Below, piece after piece: positions 27,901-35,857 of a DNA stretch of 64,000 nucleotides; positions within the stretch are counted from its first letter, which is position 1, and the number at the start of each line of letters is the position of its first letter. The notes under the pieces were generated by a model that searched no databases, was not told where the DNA came from, and worked only from the letters and a program-made list of their open reading frames with translations. The stretch is taken from assembly GCF_947387515.1 (NCBI RefSeq), contig NZ_CANDOB010000002.1, positions 124,001 to 188,000 on the forward strand, in the 5' to 3' direction. A program made the position numbers and the translations under genes. The DNA comes from Alkalihalobacillus sp. CinArs1. Its GTDB lineage: Bacteria; Bacillota; Bacilli; Bacillales; Guptibacillaceae.

Positions 27901-28234
27901 TCGTATTGAAATTCGACTGCCATGGGCTTTGTTCAACGTGAAGGATCCTAGTAAGAAAGAAATTTTTGGCGACATCTTTGAGAAAGGACTGAAGTCATCG
28001 AGGGTTTCAGAAGGGTTTGAAATCGGGGTCGTTACGTACGAAGGTGAAGTTGAAAATGAAGGTTTAAAGATACAAACAATCTCACAAACAGAACCGAAGC
28101 TTGATGACGAAACCCTTACCGTTTCAGAATTTGCTCAATTTGAATGGGACGAGTGGGATGAACCAACTTATCATGAACGATTAAAACAATCCTACTATAT
28201 TATTCAAGAAGCTTTTGGCCGATATAAGAAGTAG
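24953..28234 (+). CDS. Large membrane-anchored extracytoplasmic glycosidase-like protein
   Basis: A 1093-residue protein, anchored by an N-terminal helix (about residues 13-31), the rest outside. Residues about 40-200 look like a Rossmann/amidotransferase-like region (DYELIYLADSYGVY, STFIAEFNAFG). From about 415 a TIM-barrel resembling GH2/GH5-type glycosidases is suggested: KGVNMGIAKPGYFPGE, MNANAVRVYTIHPP, VIGWILGVEWDPE (possible acid Glu about 552) and VLVAEFGVPASRG (possible nucleophile Glu about 704). From about 800 a DOMON/CBM9-like domain begins with VDGDVTDWED and continues KYIYFRLDYEN. It starts at GTG 24953 with AGGAGT upstream, one base after the GT2 stop. Likely trims, modifies or releases the polymer made by the GT2. 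Domain calls are by eye. Confidence 0.72.
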   Translation: MFTHKKLTSYAGVVAGILTLLVIISIPVIIWHSQGEHQQDVYIIDKTVPDQSYREHRGLTWLLNYEKWVKEDGAYDASKDYTGFHPGEEREYAISSFPDTLKDYELIYLADSYGVYEDEYYGGTTNGDRSASLYGGMQVDEVNKIAEAVQKGSTFIAEFNAFGSPTEQAARERLYSVLNLEWSGWIGRYFEELEVGGEVPAWAVKNYEKQTGEKWKFEGDGLLLVDEDDQLIVIEGEEIGEDTVTFSFTENGKDHVSDHLVQESSSYHYWFDIVTPENDEEILATYSLDVTEEVEKTLSQSGVPVTFPAVINHQDTYYFAGDYADRSSTFDFYQYKGIPSINRLLTFGDNSSIDAFYWKMYVPMMKSVLEEVEEKTSDKEEVQHKSEVYTSDGVRVAGQVSDDHIQLYRDGKWEDMLIKGVNMGIAKPGYFPGETAITKREYKRWFRQISDMNANAVRVYTIHPPGFYEALLEHNKETEEPLYLFHGVWVEEEPMLESQNAFAEENLELLDRAIEDTIDIIHGNARIENRKGHAGGIYSADVSPYVIGWILGVEWDPEVVVSTNEKNASLAQYDGDYVSTSNASPFEIWLANMMDKTMRYEMENYQWQRPVSFTNWVTTDLIEHPAEPLEKEDLVSVNPNAIELKETYQAGQFASYHIYPYYPDFLNYEEKYVNYKDHNGEKNNYAGYLNDLRGEHSMPVLVAEFGVPASRGITHRNVYGMDQGGHSESEQGEIDAKLFESIVEEDYAGGLIFSWQDEWFKRTWNTMDYDNPDRRPFWSNDQTNEQQFGLLSFDPGETLKVKVDGDVTDWEDAGIKPLVTSDNGNFEKLYMTSDEKYIYFRLDYENMTPELLEEEHTALLFNTIGQQGSTALSESLAASEGIDYILNLNGKTNSRLLVHSYYDTFYYQYGESLGLIDKNEYASDPNNEVFHPLRLALNKELYIPTEDKVYPFEDYEAGLLTYGNGDPEDKKYNSVSDFIMKDNRIEIRLPWALFNVKDPSKKEIFGDIFEKGLKSSRVSEGFEIGVVTYEGEVENEGLKIQTISQTEPKLDDETLTVSEFAQFEWDEWDEPTYHERLKQSYYIIQEAFGRYKK

Positions 28235-28257
28235 AGAGGTTCTACTTCTTTCTTTTT
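28227..28257 (+). terminator. Intrinsic terminator overlapping the stop codon of the glycosidase-like gene
   Basis: AGAAGTAGA and TCTACTTCT form a perfect nine-base stem around GAGGT, followed by TTCTTTTT. The TAG stop (28232-28234) is inside the left arm. It should reduce transcription from the polysaccharide genes into the receiver and kinase genes. Confidence 0.7.
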
Positions 28258-28287
28258 AGGTTAGTGAGTATAGAAAAAGGATGTGTA

Positions 28288-28659
28288 GTGAATATGAATG
28301 CGAGAATACTAGTAGCAGACGATGAAGAAATTTTGCGCATGTTGATCGTAGATACACTTGAAGACAATGACTATGAAATCGATGAAGCAGAGGATGGCGC
28401 TGAAGCGCTCGATCTCATCAATTCAAATCCTTATGACCTTGTGCTGCTCGATTACATGATGCCCGAGATGACAGGCTTAGAAGTTATCGAAACGATCAGA
28501 GCCAAAGGGAATCATGACGTAAAGATCATGATGTTAACAGCTAAGGCACAAAAGAAAGATGAAGACCTTGCGAAAGAAGCAGGAGCAAATTATTTTCTTT
28601 CAAAACCTTTTAGCCCTATCAATCTATTAGAAACAGTCGAGGCAATCTTAGATGAATAA
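28288..28659 (+). CDS. Stand-alone response regulator receiver
   Basis: A single receiver domain of about 123 residues with no output domain. Acidic pocket ADDEE near the start, phosphoacceptor Asp in VLLDYMMPEMTG, Thr in IMMLTAKAQ and Lys in FLSKPFSP are all present, so it should be phosphorylatable. The GTG at 28288 lies six bases after AAAGGA; the ATG at 28294 is a close alternative. It overlaps the following hybrid kinase gene by 8 bp, which makes it the probable partner. Being CheY/Spo0F-like, it could act as phosphotransfer intermediate or bind a target such as the HEAT protein. Confidence 0.88.
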   Translation: MNMNARILVADDEEILRMLIVDTLEDNDYEIDEAEDGAEALDLINSNPYDLVLLDYMMPEMTGLEVIETIRAKGNHDVKIMMLTAKAQKKDEDLAKEAGANYFLSKPFSPINLLETVEAILDE

Positions 28660-31528
28660 ACGCTGGAAGAATAGTCTTTCTCATCAGTTTGTAAGAATTA
28701 TGGGAGGGTTTCTAGTCGTTATCGTACTTGTGACGATAGCGCTTGGGTTATTCACACATCAAATCGAGAGAACGTATGAGACGAAGATAAACGATCTCAG
28801 AAGTAAATATGAAGCTGCGATTGAGCTTGAAGATAGTTTGAACCAGATGTTTTTTGAAGCTAGAGGGTACTTAGGGTTTAGACTTGATTCCCCTTTCCTC
28901 GCATCTTATGAACAAGAAAAAGCTAAGATTGAAGAAAACATCTCGAACCTAGAACCAAAGTTAAGCACAGACGAAGAACGGCAAAAAATAAAGGATCTTG
29001 AAAATTATCTCGTTCGCTATAATCGGTTGTTTGAAGAAGCGCTAGATTTAGTGTCGGCTGATAATACAGAAGGACTTCAACGACTTTCTCGAGACATGGG
29101 TGGGAGTGACCTTGTATATACAGCCAAAGATTCAATCAGAGAACTCGTCAACTCAATCAGAACGGATATTAAAGAGACCGATGAAGAGCTCATCAACCGT
29201 CTTTCGACGATACAAGACCTTTTCATAGCGTTCGTTGTTTTCCTACTCTTGATCGCTACCGTGCTTGTCGGTGTGATGGCTCGAAAAGTTGGTCGTCCTC
29301 TACATGAACTGGCGATCGCCTCGAGTCAAGTTTCAGCCGGCGAGCGTGTTGAGGTGCCTCATGAAAAAAGGTTTGATGAATTAGGTGAACTAGCGAGAGC
29401 TTTCAACTCGATGGTGATGAGCATCCAAAGCAATGAAAGTAAACTGATCAGTACAAACGAAGCGCTTCTCAAGCAGCGTGAGGAATTAAAAGTTAACAAG
29501 GAAGAGCTTGAGCAGAGCGTCAAGACGATGAATTATCAAACAAAAGTTCTTCAGCATCGCAATCAGTTGAACCGCGCATTAGCGTCAACTTTGAGTAAAA
29601 CAGATCTTCTGCAAAGCATCATTTCGAACTTGATCGAAATTCTCAATGCTGATAGAGGATTGATCGTTCTCCTCAATCAAAATAAGGACTATGCAGCGGT
29701 TGGCTTAAAAAACGAGATGGTACAACGCTGGATAAATCATATCGATGACGGGCCAGCATTAAAAGCCATCACACAGAAGAACTATCACATCGTTAGCAGA
29801 CAAGCGACTGAGGGAGAAGCTGGTTACCATGCTCTCGAGCGTTCTCTTTCATATGATCTATACTTACCGATTATTTCTGAGGGTACGCCTGTTGCACTTA
29901 TGTGTCTCACACGAATCGGAACCGTATTTACAGAAAAAGAAGTGAACGAAGTAGACGACTTATGCAGGCAGATCTCACTGTCTCTCGATAAGCTGCGTTT
30001 ATATGAAACTACGGAAAATGAACGTAAAGTTACGATGGAAGTTTTGAATACGGTTAGAGAAGGCATTCAGTTAGTCGACCGAAAAGGTGACACAATTTCA
30101 GTGAATAACCAAATGTGTTCAATGTTGGACGCGTGTATCTCAGATGAAAACCGAAAAAAAGACTTCGATGTGTGGAGCAGCACGTTTTTAGGAAAAGTGG
30201 ATGAAGACTATCGGGACGTGGTAAGAACATATATCAACCGTGTGATAAAAGGAATCAAACCGCAAGAAAGTGAACTCGTCTATCAAACAAACCATGAAGT
30301 TCCCCGATTTATTCGGATGTATTATGAGCACCTGCATAATGCGGATAAATTTATCGGTTCAATCTTTGTTCATCGAGATATTACAAGAGAATATGAAGTG
30401 GATGAGATGAAGAACGAGTTTGTTAGTACAGTGAGCCATGAACTCCGTACGCCACTCTCAAGCGTGCTAGGGTTTACAGAGCTCATGATTTCAAAAGATC
30501 TAAAGCCTGAAAAGCAGAAGAGGTATTTGAAGACGATTCATAAAGAAGCGAGTCGTCTAACGGTTTTGATCAACGATTTTCTCGATATTCAGCGCATGGA
30601 ATCAGGGAAACAAATGTATGAGAAGACGGCGATCAACTTAAAACCAATCGTTTCTGACGTGCTGGAGAGTTATATAGAAACGTACAAAACGCATCGTTTT
30701 AATATTGAGGATACGAGTGACCATCATGAGATATTAGGAGATACGGATAAAGTCACGCAATTGCTTAATAATTTGATTAGCAATGCTGTGAAATATTCTC
30801 CTGAAGGTGGTGAGATCACACTTCGTTTTGAAGAAAAGAACGGCATGATCCACCTGCACATAGAAGATGAAGGGCTAGGCATTCCAGATGAAGCGATGTC
30901 TCACTTGTTTGAGAAGTTTTATCGGGTGGATAACAGTGATCGACGTCAGATTGGTGGAACAGGCCTAGGCCTAGCGATTTCAAAAGAAATTGCCACAGCG
31001 CACGGAGGAGATCTGACTGTGACATCGAGCTTAGGACAAGGGAGTACATTTACTATTTCTTTGCCTATTCTAGGTAAAGAGATGGACACGCCTAAAGATG
31101 GTGGAGTTCTCATTGTAGAAGACGATGATAGTCTGGCGCTTTTATTGATGGAAGAACTAAAAGCGAGTGGGTTCGATGTTTATCATTGCAGAAGCGGTGA
31201 ATCTGCCATCCACATGATCGAAAAAATGACGCCGCGTGGCATCGTTCTCGACATTTTGTTAGATGGAGAACTGAGCGGTTGGGATGTTTTGAAGGTAGTA
31301 AAAGAAACGGAGCGGACGAAGGATGTTCCGATTGTCGTTTCAACGGTAACAGAAGACAAGCAAAAAGGACTGGATCTCGGTGTGAAGGATTATCTCATCA
31401 AACCGTATCCGCCGCAAGACTTATCAAGGTCAGTCATCAAAGCGTTATCCTCAGAAGAGACGGGTGAAATCCTTATCCCAGAGGGTGCGATTGAACTTGG
31501 TAAGGAGCAGGGAGAAAGATGGAAGTAG
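28652..31528 (+). CDS. Hybrid sensor histidine kinase (HAMP-GAF-PAS-HisKA-HATPase-receiver)
   Basis: A 958-residue membrane sensor. A first helix (about 13-32), an extracellular helical domain of about 150 residues resembling CHASE3 sensors, and a second helix (about 187-208) are followed by HAMP (about 210-262), a coiled coil, a GAF-like domain (about 310-450) and a PAS-like domain (about 465-580). HisKA has VSHELRTPLSSVLGF (phospho-His about 595). The ATPase domain has NLISNAVKYSPEGG, DEGLGIPDE and GGTGLGLAISKEI. The C-terminal receiver has VEDDD, VLDILLDGELSGWD and KPYPPQD. With the Hpt of the GGDEF protein this supplies all steps of a His-Asp-His-Asp relay. It is last in the cluster and followed by a terminator. 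Confidence 0.92.
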   Translation: MNKRWKNSLSHQFVRIMGGFLVVIVLVTIALGLFTHQIERTYETKINDLRSKYEAAIELEDSLNQMFFEARGYLGFRLDSPFLASYEQEKAKIEENISNLEPKLSTDEERQKIKDLENYLVRYNRLFEEALDLVSADNTEGLQRLSRDMGGSDLVYTAKDSIRELVNSIRTDIKETDEELINRLSTIQDLFIAFVVFLLLIATVLVGVMARKVGRPLHELAIASSQVSAGERVEVPHEKRFDELGELARAFNSMVMSIQSNESKLISTNEALLKQREELKVNKEELEQSVKTMNYQTKVLQHRNQLNRALASTLSKTDLLQSIISNLIEILNADRGLIVLLNQNKDYAAVGLKNEMVQRWINHIDDGPALKAITQKNYHIVSRQATEGEAGYHALERSLSYDLYLPIISEGTPVALMCLTRIGTVFTEKEVNEVDDLCRQISLSLDKLRLYETTENERKVTMEVLNTVREGIQLVDRKGDTISVNNQMCSMLDACISDENRKKDFDVWSSTFLGKVDEDYRDVVRTYINRVIKGIKPQESELVYQTNHEVPRFIRMYYEHLHNADKFIGSIFVHRDITREYEVDEMKNEFVSTVSHELRTPLSSVLGFTELMISKDLKPEKQKRYLKTIHKEASRLTVLINDFLDIQRMESGKQMYEKTAINLKPIVSDVLESYIETYKTHRFNIEDTSDHHEILGDTDKVTQLLNNLISNAVKYSPEGGEITLRFEEKNGMIHLHIEDEGLGIPDEAMSHLFEKFYRVDNSDRRQIGGTGLGLAISKEIATAHGGDLTVTSSLGQGSTFTISLPILGKEMDTPKDGGVLIVEDDDSLALLLMEELKASGFDVYHCRSGESAIHMIEKMTPRGIVLDILLDGELSGWDVLKVVKETERTKDVPIVVSTVTEDKQKGLDLGVKDYLIKPYPPQDLSRSVIKALSSEETGEILIPEGAIELGKEQGERWK

Positions 31529-31558
31529 AAATCTAAACGAACTTTCTTCAGGAAATAA

Positions 31559-31587
31559 GGGTGTGCCGATGAGCACATCCTTTTTTT
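31559..31587 (+). terminator. Terminator at the end of the signalling/polysaccharide cluster
   Basis: GGGTGTGC/GCACATCC stem (one G-U pair) followed by seven T. Confidence 0.78.
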
Positions 31588-31689
31588 GAAGTGGCACAAT
31601 TATTCTTATTCCGACAAGAATAAAGGAATTTCAAGCTCGAAGAAGAAATCATATCATGTCTGACTTTAATTAAAAGGGGAGGCGTACGA

Positions 31690-32691
31690 ATGAAACTTCT
31701 TATCCTAGGCGGTACGCGGTTCATCGGAAGGTATATTACTGAACGGGCATTAAAGAATGGACATGAAGTTACTCATTTCAACCGAGGAAATCACGCTTTT
31801 CCTGAAGTCGAAACATTGATTGGAGATCGAGACGGTGATCTTTCGGCTCTTAACGGAAGATCGTTCGATGCAGTCATCGATACGAGCGGTTATTTTCCGA
31901 GAACCGTTTCCAATTCCACTGCACGATTAGCAGAAGTTGTCGATCATTATACATTTATATCGACGATTTCAGTGTATAAAGAGTTTGGCGAAAAGCCTTG
32001 TACGGAGGAGTCGCCTGTTCAAGTTATTTCTGAAGAAGAAGCAGAGAGAGTAACGGCTGAAGGTGCTGTTCCTGGGGAACATTATGGAGCGTTGAAGGCA
32101 CTTGCCGAGAAAGAAGCGGAAAAGCATATGCCGGGGAGAGTGCTGCATATACGGCCTGGTTTAGTTGTTGGACCGCACGATTATTCAGATCGCTTCAGCT
32201 ATTGGGTGAAACGATTAGAAGAGGGTGGCGATGTGCTCGCGCCAGGAAGACCACAGCGTCCGATTCAATTCATCGATGTAAGAGACCTAGCAGATTGCAT
32301 CGTAAAAATGACGGAAAAGAAGGTGACAGGCGTTTATAATGTCACGGGTCCAGAACGTCATCTGACGATGGGAGAGCTGCTCGATACCTGTATGCGCATA
32401 AGTGGAAGTAAAGCGCTCCTTCACTGGTTAGATGAAGAGTTTTTGATCAGCCAAGGAGTTACACCATGGAGCGACCTGCCACTATGGTTACCGGAATCGA
32501 ATAACGCAGCTGCTGACATCAGCGTTGATAGAGCGATTGCGAAGGGGCTAACGTACCGTCCGATCGAAGAGACCGTTAAAGACACGTTAGCGTGGTTGAA
32601 AACGAGAGACCCATCGCTCGATTGGAAAGCGGGCCTCGACCCTGAGAAAGAAAAGAAACTTTTGAATAAAACGGATCGAATGTATTCATAG
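31690..32691 (+). CDS. NAD-dependent epimerase/dehydratase-like protein (extended SDR)
   Basis: A 333-residue Rossmann protein. The N-terminal dinucleotide motif is LILGGTRFIGRYI (GGxxFIG form); DVIDTSGYFPR-like and YTFISTISVYKEF segments form the next strands; EHYGALKALAEKEAE carries the YxxxK pair (about residues 133-137). The GGTRFIGR form is common in the Bacillus NAD-epimerase group related to chloroplast CSP41, in which the role is not settled. GGGGAGG precedes the ATG. The DUF1801 gene follows after 18 bp, so the two may form an operon with the MFS gene. Substrate unknown. Confidence 0.85.
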   Translation: MKLLILGGTRFIGRYITERALKNGHEVTHFNRGNHAFPEVETLIGDRDGDLSALNGRSFDAVIDTSGYFPRTVSNSTARLAEVVDHYTFISTISVYKEFGEKPCTEESPVQVISEEEAERVTAEGAVPGEHYGALKALAEKEAEKHMPGRVLHIRPGLVVGPHDYSDRFSYWVKRLEEGGDVLAPGRPQRPIQFIDVRDLADCIVKMTEKKVTGVYNVTGPERHLTMGELLDTCMRISGSKALLHWLDEEFLISQGVTPWSDLPLWLPESNNAAADISVDRAIAKGLTYRPIEETVKDTLAWLKTRDPSLDWKAGLDPEKEKKLLNKTDRMYS

Positions 32692-32709
32692 TCTAAAGGA
32701 GAGTTTGAG

Positions 32710-33135
32710 ATGGCTTATGAGTTAAAGACGAAAGAAAACGACAAAAGCGTTATCGAGTTTATTGAAAATGTTGAAAGCAAAAAGAAACGTGAAGATGCGT
32801 ATCGATTGCTCGACATTTTTACTGAAGAAACAGGATACGACGCAAAGATGTGGGGAGAAAGCATCATAGGATTTGGCTCCTATCATTATAAATACAAAAG
32901 CGGTCATGAAGGAGATATGATGCTTGTTGGATTCTCGCCTCGTAAAGCGAAGATCAGTTTATATTTTGCAACAGGGGAGCCGAAACGAGAAGAAATACTT
33001 GAACGCTTCGGAAAGCATACAACTGGGAAAGCATGTGTGTACATCAATAAAGTAGACGATATCGATGTTGATGTACTGAAAGAATTGATTCATGAGTCGA
33101 TCACATTTCTACGTGAAACGTACCCAGAGCAGTAG
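32710..33135 (+). CDS. DUF1801 (YdhG-like) domain protein
   Basis: A 141-residue soluble protein. The typical DUF1801 elements are present: VIEFIENVESKKKREDAYRL at the start, then AKMWGESIIGFGSYHYKYKSG, MMLVGFSPRKAKISLYF and KACVYINKVDDIDVDVLKELI. The fold of this family resembles frataxin-like or SufE-like small proteins and no biochemical role is established. GGAGAG precedes the ATG. It lies between the epimerase-like gene and an MFS transporter with short gaps. Family secure; role unknown. Confidence 0.85.
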   Translation: MAYELKTKENDKSVIEFIENVESKKKREDAYRLLDIFTEETGYDAKMWGESIIGFGSYHYKYKSGHEGDMMLVGFSPRKAKISLYFATGEPKREEILERFGKHTTGKACVYINKVDDIDVDVLKELIHESITFLRETYPEQ

Positions 33136-33147
33136 AGCGGTGCAACT

Positions 33148-34401
33148 GTGAAACGAATCCATTATAGCTGGATCATCTTAGTCATTACCTTTTTCACAAT
33201 CATCGTAGCAGGTATCATCCGTTCATCTTCAGGGGTCTTTATCATTCCGTTTGAAAATGAGTTCGGCTGGGATCGCTCGGTCATATCGTTGGCATTTGGA
33301 ATCAGCTTGTTTCTATATGGTTTTTCGGGCCCATTCATGGCAGCTCTTATCGAGGTCGTCGGACTTAAGAAAATGATGGTGTTCGCCATGATGACGCTGC
33401 TCTCTGGTTTAGGGTTAACATACGTGATGCAGGAATCATGGCAGCTCATCTTGATTTGGGGCGTAATCATCGGTCTTGGATCGGGTCTATTTCTTACAGT
33501 TCTGAGTCCGTATGTGGCGAACCGATGGTTTGAGAAAAGAAGAGGACTAGCGATTGGAATCTTAACTGCAAGCACGGCAACGGGCCAGTTAATCCTTTTG
33601 CCACTTCTTGCGATCATCATCGATCACTATTCGTGGCGATGGGCGGTAGGACTCATCTTCCTTCTCAGTGTCGTGATGTTTGTCGTCGTTTTGTTATTTA
33701 TGAAAAGTTCACCTCGGGATGTGGGTGTTCTTCCATATGGACTTGAGGAGGAGCGCGAAGAGAGTGAAGCGTTCGGGAATAAGAATCCGATTAAGATGGC
33801 GTTCGGTGCTCTTCTTGAAGCTGTAAAAGTTAAGGCTTTTTGGCTGCTTGCCGGAAGCTTCTTTATTTGTGGCCTCTCAACGAGTGGCTTGATCGGCACA
33901 CATTTTATCTCTTACTGCATAAGTTTTGGAATTACTGTAGTGACGTCTGCAGCACTTCTTTCTTTTATGGGAGTATTTGATTTGATCGGAACAACGCTAT
34001 CAGGATGGTTGTCTGATCGGTTCGATAACAGGTGGCTATTATTCTGGTATTATTCGCTAAGAGGCGTCTCGCTGTTACTGTTGCCATACGCACTGACTGA
34101 GGGCTCAGTCACGTTACTCGTAATCTTCTCAGTTTTCTATGGATTGGACTGGATTGCAACAGTGCCACCGACGATCAACATATCGCGGCAAATCTTTGGT
34201 TTGGAGAAAAGCGGCATGATCTACGGCTGGATCTTCGCCTCTCATCAAGCAGGCGCTGCCGTTGCAGCTTACGGAGGCGGGCTCATCTATAAGGTGTTCT
34301 TTTCTTATACGTGGGCGTTTCTTTACGCTGGAATGTTTTGTTTGCTTGCGAGTCTGTTTGTCATCCTGATTAAGAAAGATACGAATCTAGTAAGGGCATA
34401 A
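33148..34401 (+). CDS. MFS transporter (MCT/oxalate-formate antiporter-like)
   Basis: A 417-residue protein with twelve hydrophobic segments. It opens IHYSWIILVITFFTIIVAGIIRSSSGVFIIPFENEFGW, typical of the monocarboxylate/oxalate-formate branch. The MFS loop motif between helices 2 and 3 appears as EVVGLKKMM and, in the second half, SGWLSDRFDNRW (DxxxRR-like). A charged central loop (EEEREESEAFGNKNP) divides the two halves. The start is GTG 33148, 13 bp after the DUF1801 gene; the ribosome binding site is weak. A strong terminator follows. Substrate is likely an organic anion, but this rests on family resemblance alone. Confidence 0.88.
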   Translation: MKRIHYSWIILVITFFTIIVAGIIRSSSGVFIIPFENEFGWDRSVISLAFGISLFLYGFSGPFMAALIEVVGLKKMMVFAMMTLLSGLGLTYVMQESWQLILIWGVIIGLGSGLFLTVLSPYVANRWFEKRRGLAIGILTASTATGQLILLPLLAIIIDHYSWRWAVGLIFLLSVVMFVVVLLFMKSSPRDVGVLPYGLEEEREESEAFGNKNPIKMAFGALLEAVKVKAFWLLAGSFFICGLSTSGLIGTHFISYCISFGITVVTSAALLSFMGVFDLIGTTLSGWLSDRFDNRWLLFWYYSLRGVSLLLLPYALTEGSVTLLVIFSVFYGLDWIATVPPTINISRQIFGLEKSGMIYGWIFASHQAGAAVAAYGGGLIYKVFFSYTWAFLYAGMFCLLASLFVILIKKDTNLVRA

Positions 34402-34406
34402 GCATA

Positions 34407-34436
34407 AAAAGGAGACGGGCATTCCCGTCTCCTTTT
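34407..34436. terminator. Bidirectional terminator between MFS and DUF2156 genes
   Basis: Perfect 13-bp stem AAAAGGAGACGGG/CCCGTCTCCTTTT with a four-base loop between converging genes. Confidence 0.85.
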
Positions 34437-34438
34437 CT

Positions 34439-35467
34439 TTAACCTGTATTTTGCAGTAATTCCCTTATGCGGGAAAAAGCTTTTGTTTTCGCTACTGGTG
34501 GATGATTGATCAACGCGATCAGTTGAACAATTAACGTTGGAAAGAATGATTTTTTGTGGCAAATATATTTCGGTTCCCATGAGTCCGCGAACTTGGCTTT
34601 AAATTCTTGTAGTCCTTTAAAATTATAGCGGCTGTTTCCGTGACAAAAGGCAAGGCGCATCAGGCGCTCACACATTGGCGAATCTTTGTGATTTCCAACA
34701 TTCGAGAGCGGGGCCATTCCGAGGCTGCACTTCTCAACGTTTTGTTCTTTTAACCATTTGAATATATGAATAAACAACACATCCATCGTTCCGTGTGGAC
34801 TGTTTGCACCCTTCCTCATCAAATCGATACAGCTGTAACTAGAAGTCGCGATGGTGGCAAACGCGATGATCTGACCCTCAGGATTTTTCAGTAAAGCGAT
34901 TGGGAAAGATGAAACGTAATCTTCGCTGAACGAGACGACAGAAAAGCCTTTCTCCTTCTGAGACCCAAGCCATGACTTCGAAACCTCTGCTACTTCTCGG
35001 AGAAGTCGACTGGAATAAGGAGGGTGCATGACGGAGAACGTGAATCCGTTCCGCTCAAATTTATTACACCTTGTTCGAAGCTTCGCCCACTGCTTCCCAG
35101 CAAACGTAAGGTTCTCGAGGTTTACGATCGCTTCCTCACCGATTTTCGTAAACCGGTACCCATGCTCATGGTAATGGTGCATGTAGCATGGAGATGCCTG
35201 ATAGAAGATCGGCGTTAATCCAAGCTCTCTGCTGTAGTCGCAAAATTCGTCGATGGCATCTTTTAGCAAAGACTCCTCACCGATCGGGTCACCTAATACC
35301 ATCAATTTGCTTCCGGTTCGTCTGTATGCGATTAACACTTTACTTTCCTGAGCCCAGAAAATCTGTTTATCCTGTAATAAAATCAGGTGTGATAAGTGAT
35401 GGCCGCCATATTCTCTTAGAAACGAGACAACCTTATCCATATCAACATCGAATTCATTATCAAACAT
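34439..35467 (-). CDS. Stand-alone MprF C-terminal-like (DUF2156) aminoacyl-lipid transferase domain protein
   Basis: A 342-residue protein that corresponds to the synthase half of MprF, the enzyme moving lysine or alanine from tRNA to phosphatidylglycerol. Tandem GNAT-like folds are seen: FWAQESKVLIAYRRTGSKLMVLGDPIGEE, PIFYQASPCYMHHYHEHGYRFTKIGEEA, SKSWLGSQKEKGFSV and CSLGMAPLSNVG. No transmembrane helix is evident, so the flippase half of MprF is absent. Related stand-alone proteins occur in many bacilli and some modify other acceptors. The minus-strand ATG at 35467 has GGAGGAAGAG upstream. Function by homology only; acceptor and amino acid unknown. Confidence 0.82.
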   Translation of the reverse strand: MFDNEFDVDMDKVVSFLREYGGHHLSHLILLQDKQIFWAQESKVLIAYRRTGSKLMVLGDPIGEESLLKDAIDEFCDYSRELGLTPIFYQASPCYMHHYHEHGYRFTKIGEEAIVNLENLTFAGKQWAKLRTRCNKFERNGFTFSVMHPPYSSRLLREVAEVSKSWLGSQKEKGFSVVSFSEDYVSSFPIALLKNPEGQIIAFATIATSSYSCIDLMRKGANSPHGTMDVLFIHIFKWLKEQNVEKCSLGMAPLSNVGNHKDSPMCERLMRLAFCHGNSRYNFKGLQEFKAKFADSWEPKYICHKKSFFPTLIVQLIALINHPPVAKTKAFSRIRELLQNTG

Positions 35468-35857
35468 GTACGCTCTTCCTCCTGCGTGTTTTGCATCTCT
35501 ATAAAGATAACATATGTTGAGAATGAACGTTGCAGTAATTTTTGAACGGTTATGGAAATTTTGGGGTCTTGAAATAAAAAAGTTTCATAGACAATTTTGC
35601 TGTAAGGCATAAAATCATCGTGTTTTTCAATCGATCATAGTACAAGAGTAGTGTATGAATTTGAGCTGAATCAAAAGACCTAATCGTTTAAAAAGGTGCA
35701 GTAAACAAAGCGTTTTACAACGTCAAAGTGAGTGATAGAAAGAGGATGATAGGTCAAAAGGTACCTCCCATAATAAGGATGAATGTTATATACAAAAACA
35801 GGAATAAAAATACTAAAATTAGGAGGTGTACTAGTTCATAGAATGCGGAGGTAAGAG
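35468..35857. other. Intergenic region between DUF2156 and M14 peptidase genes
   Basis: No supported gene. The segment should contain both divergent promoters. Near 35821 an AGGAGGTG is not followed by a usable frame; the GGAGG at 35846 serves the M14 gene. No hairpin or repeat stood out. Confidence 0.5.

Noticed and set aside
24953-28234. Cluster as a pel, bcs or ica/pga operon
   Set aside because: No PelF/PelG-like, BcsB/BcsC-like, PgaB/IcaB deacetylase or IcaC-like gene is present; only a general GT2 is shared.
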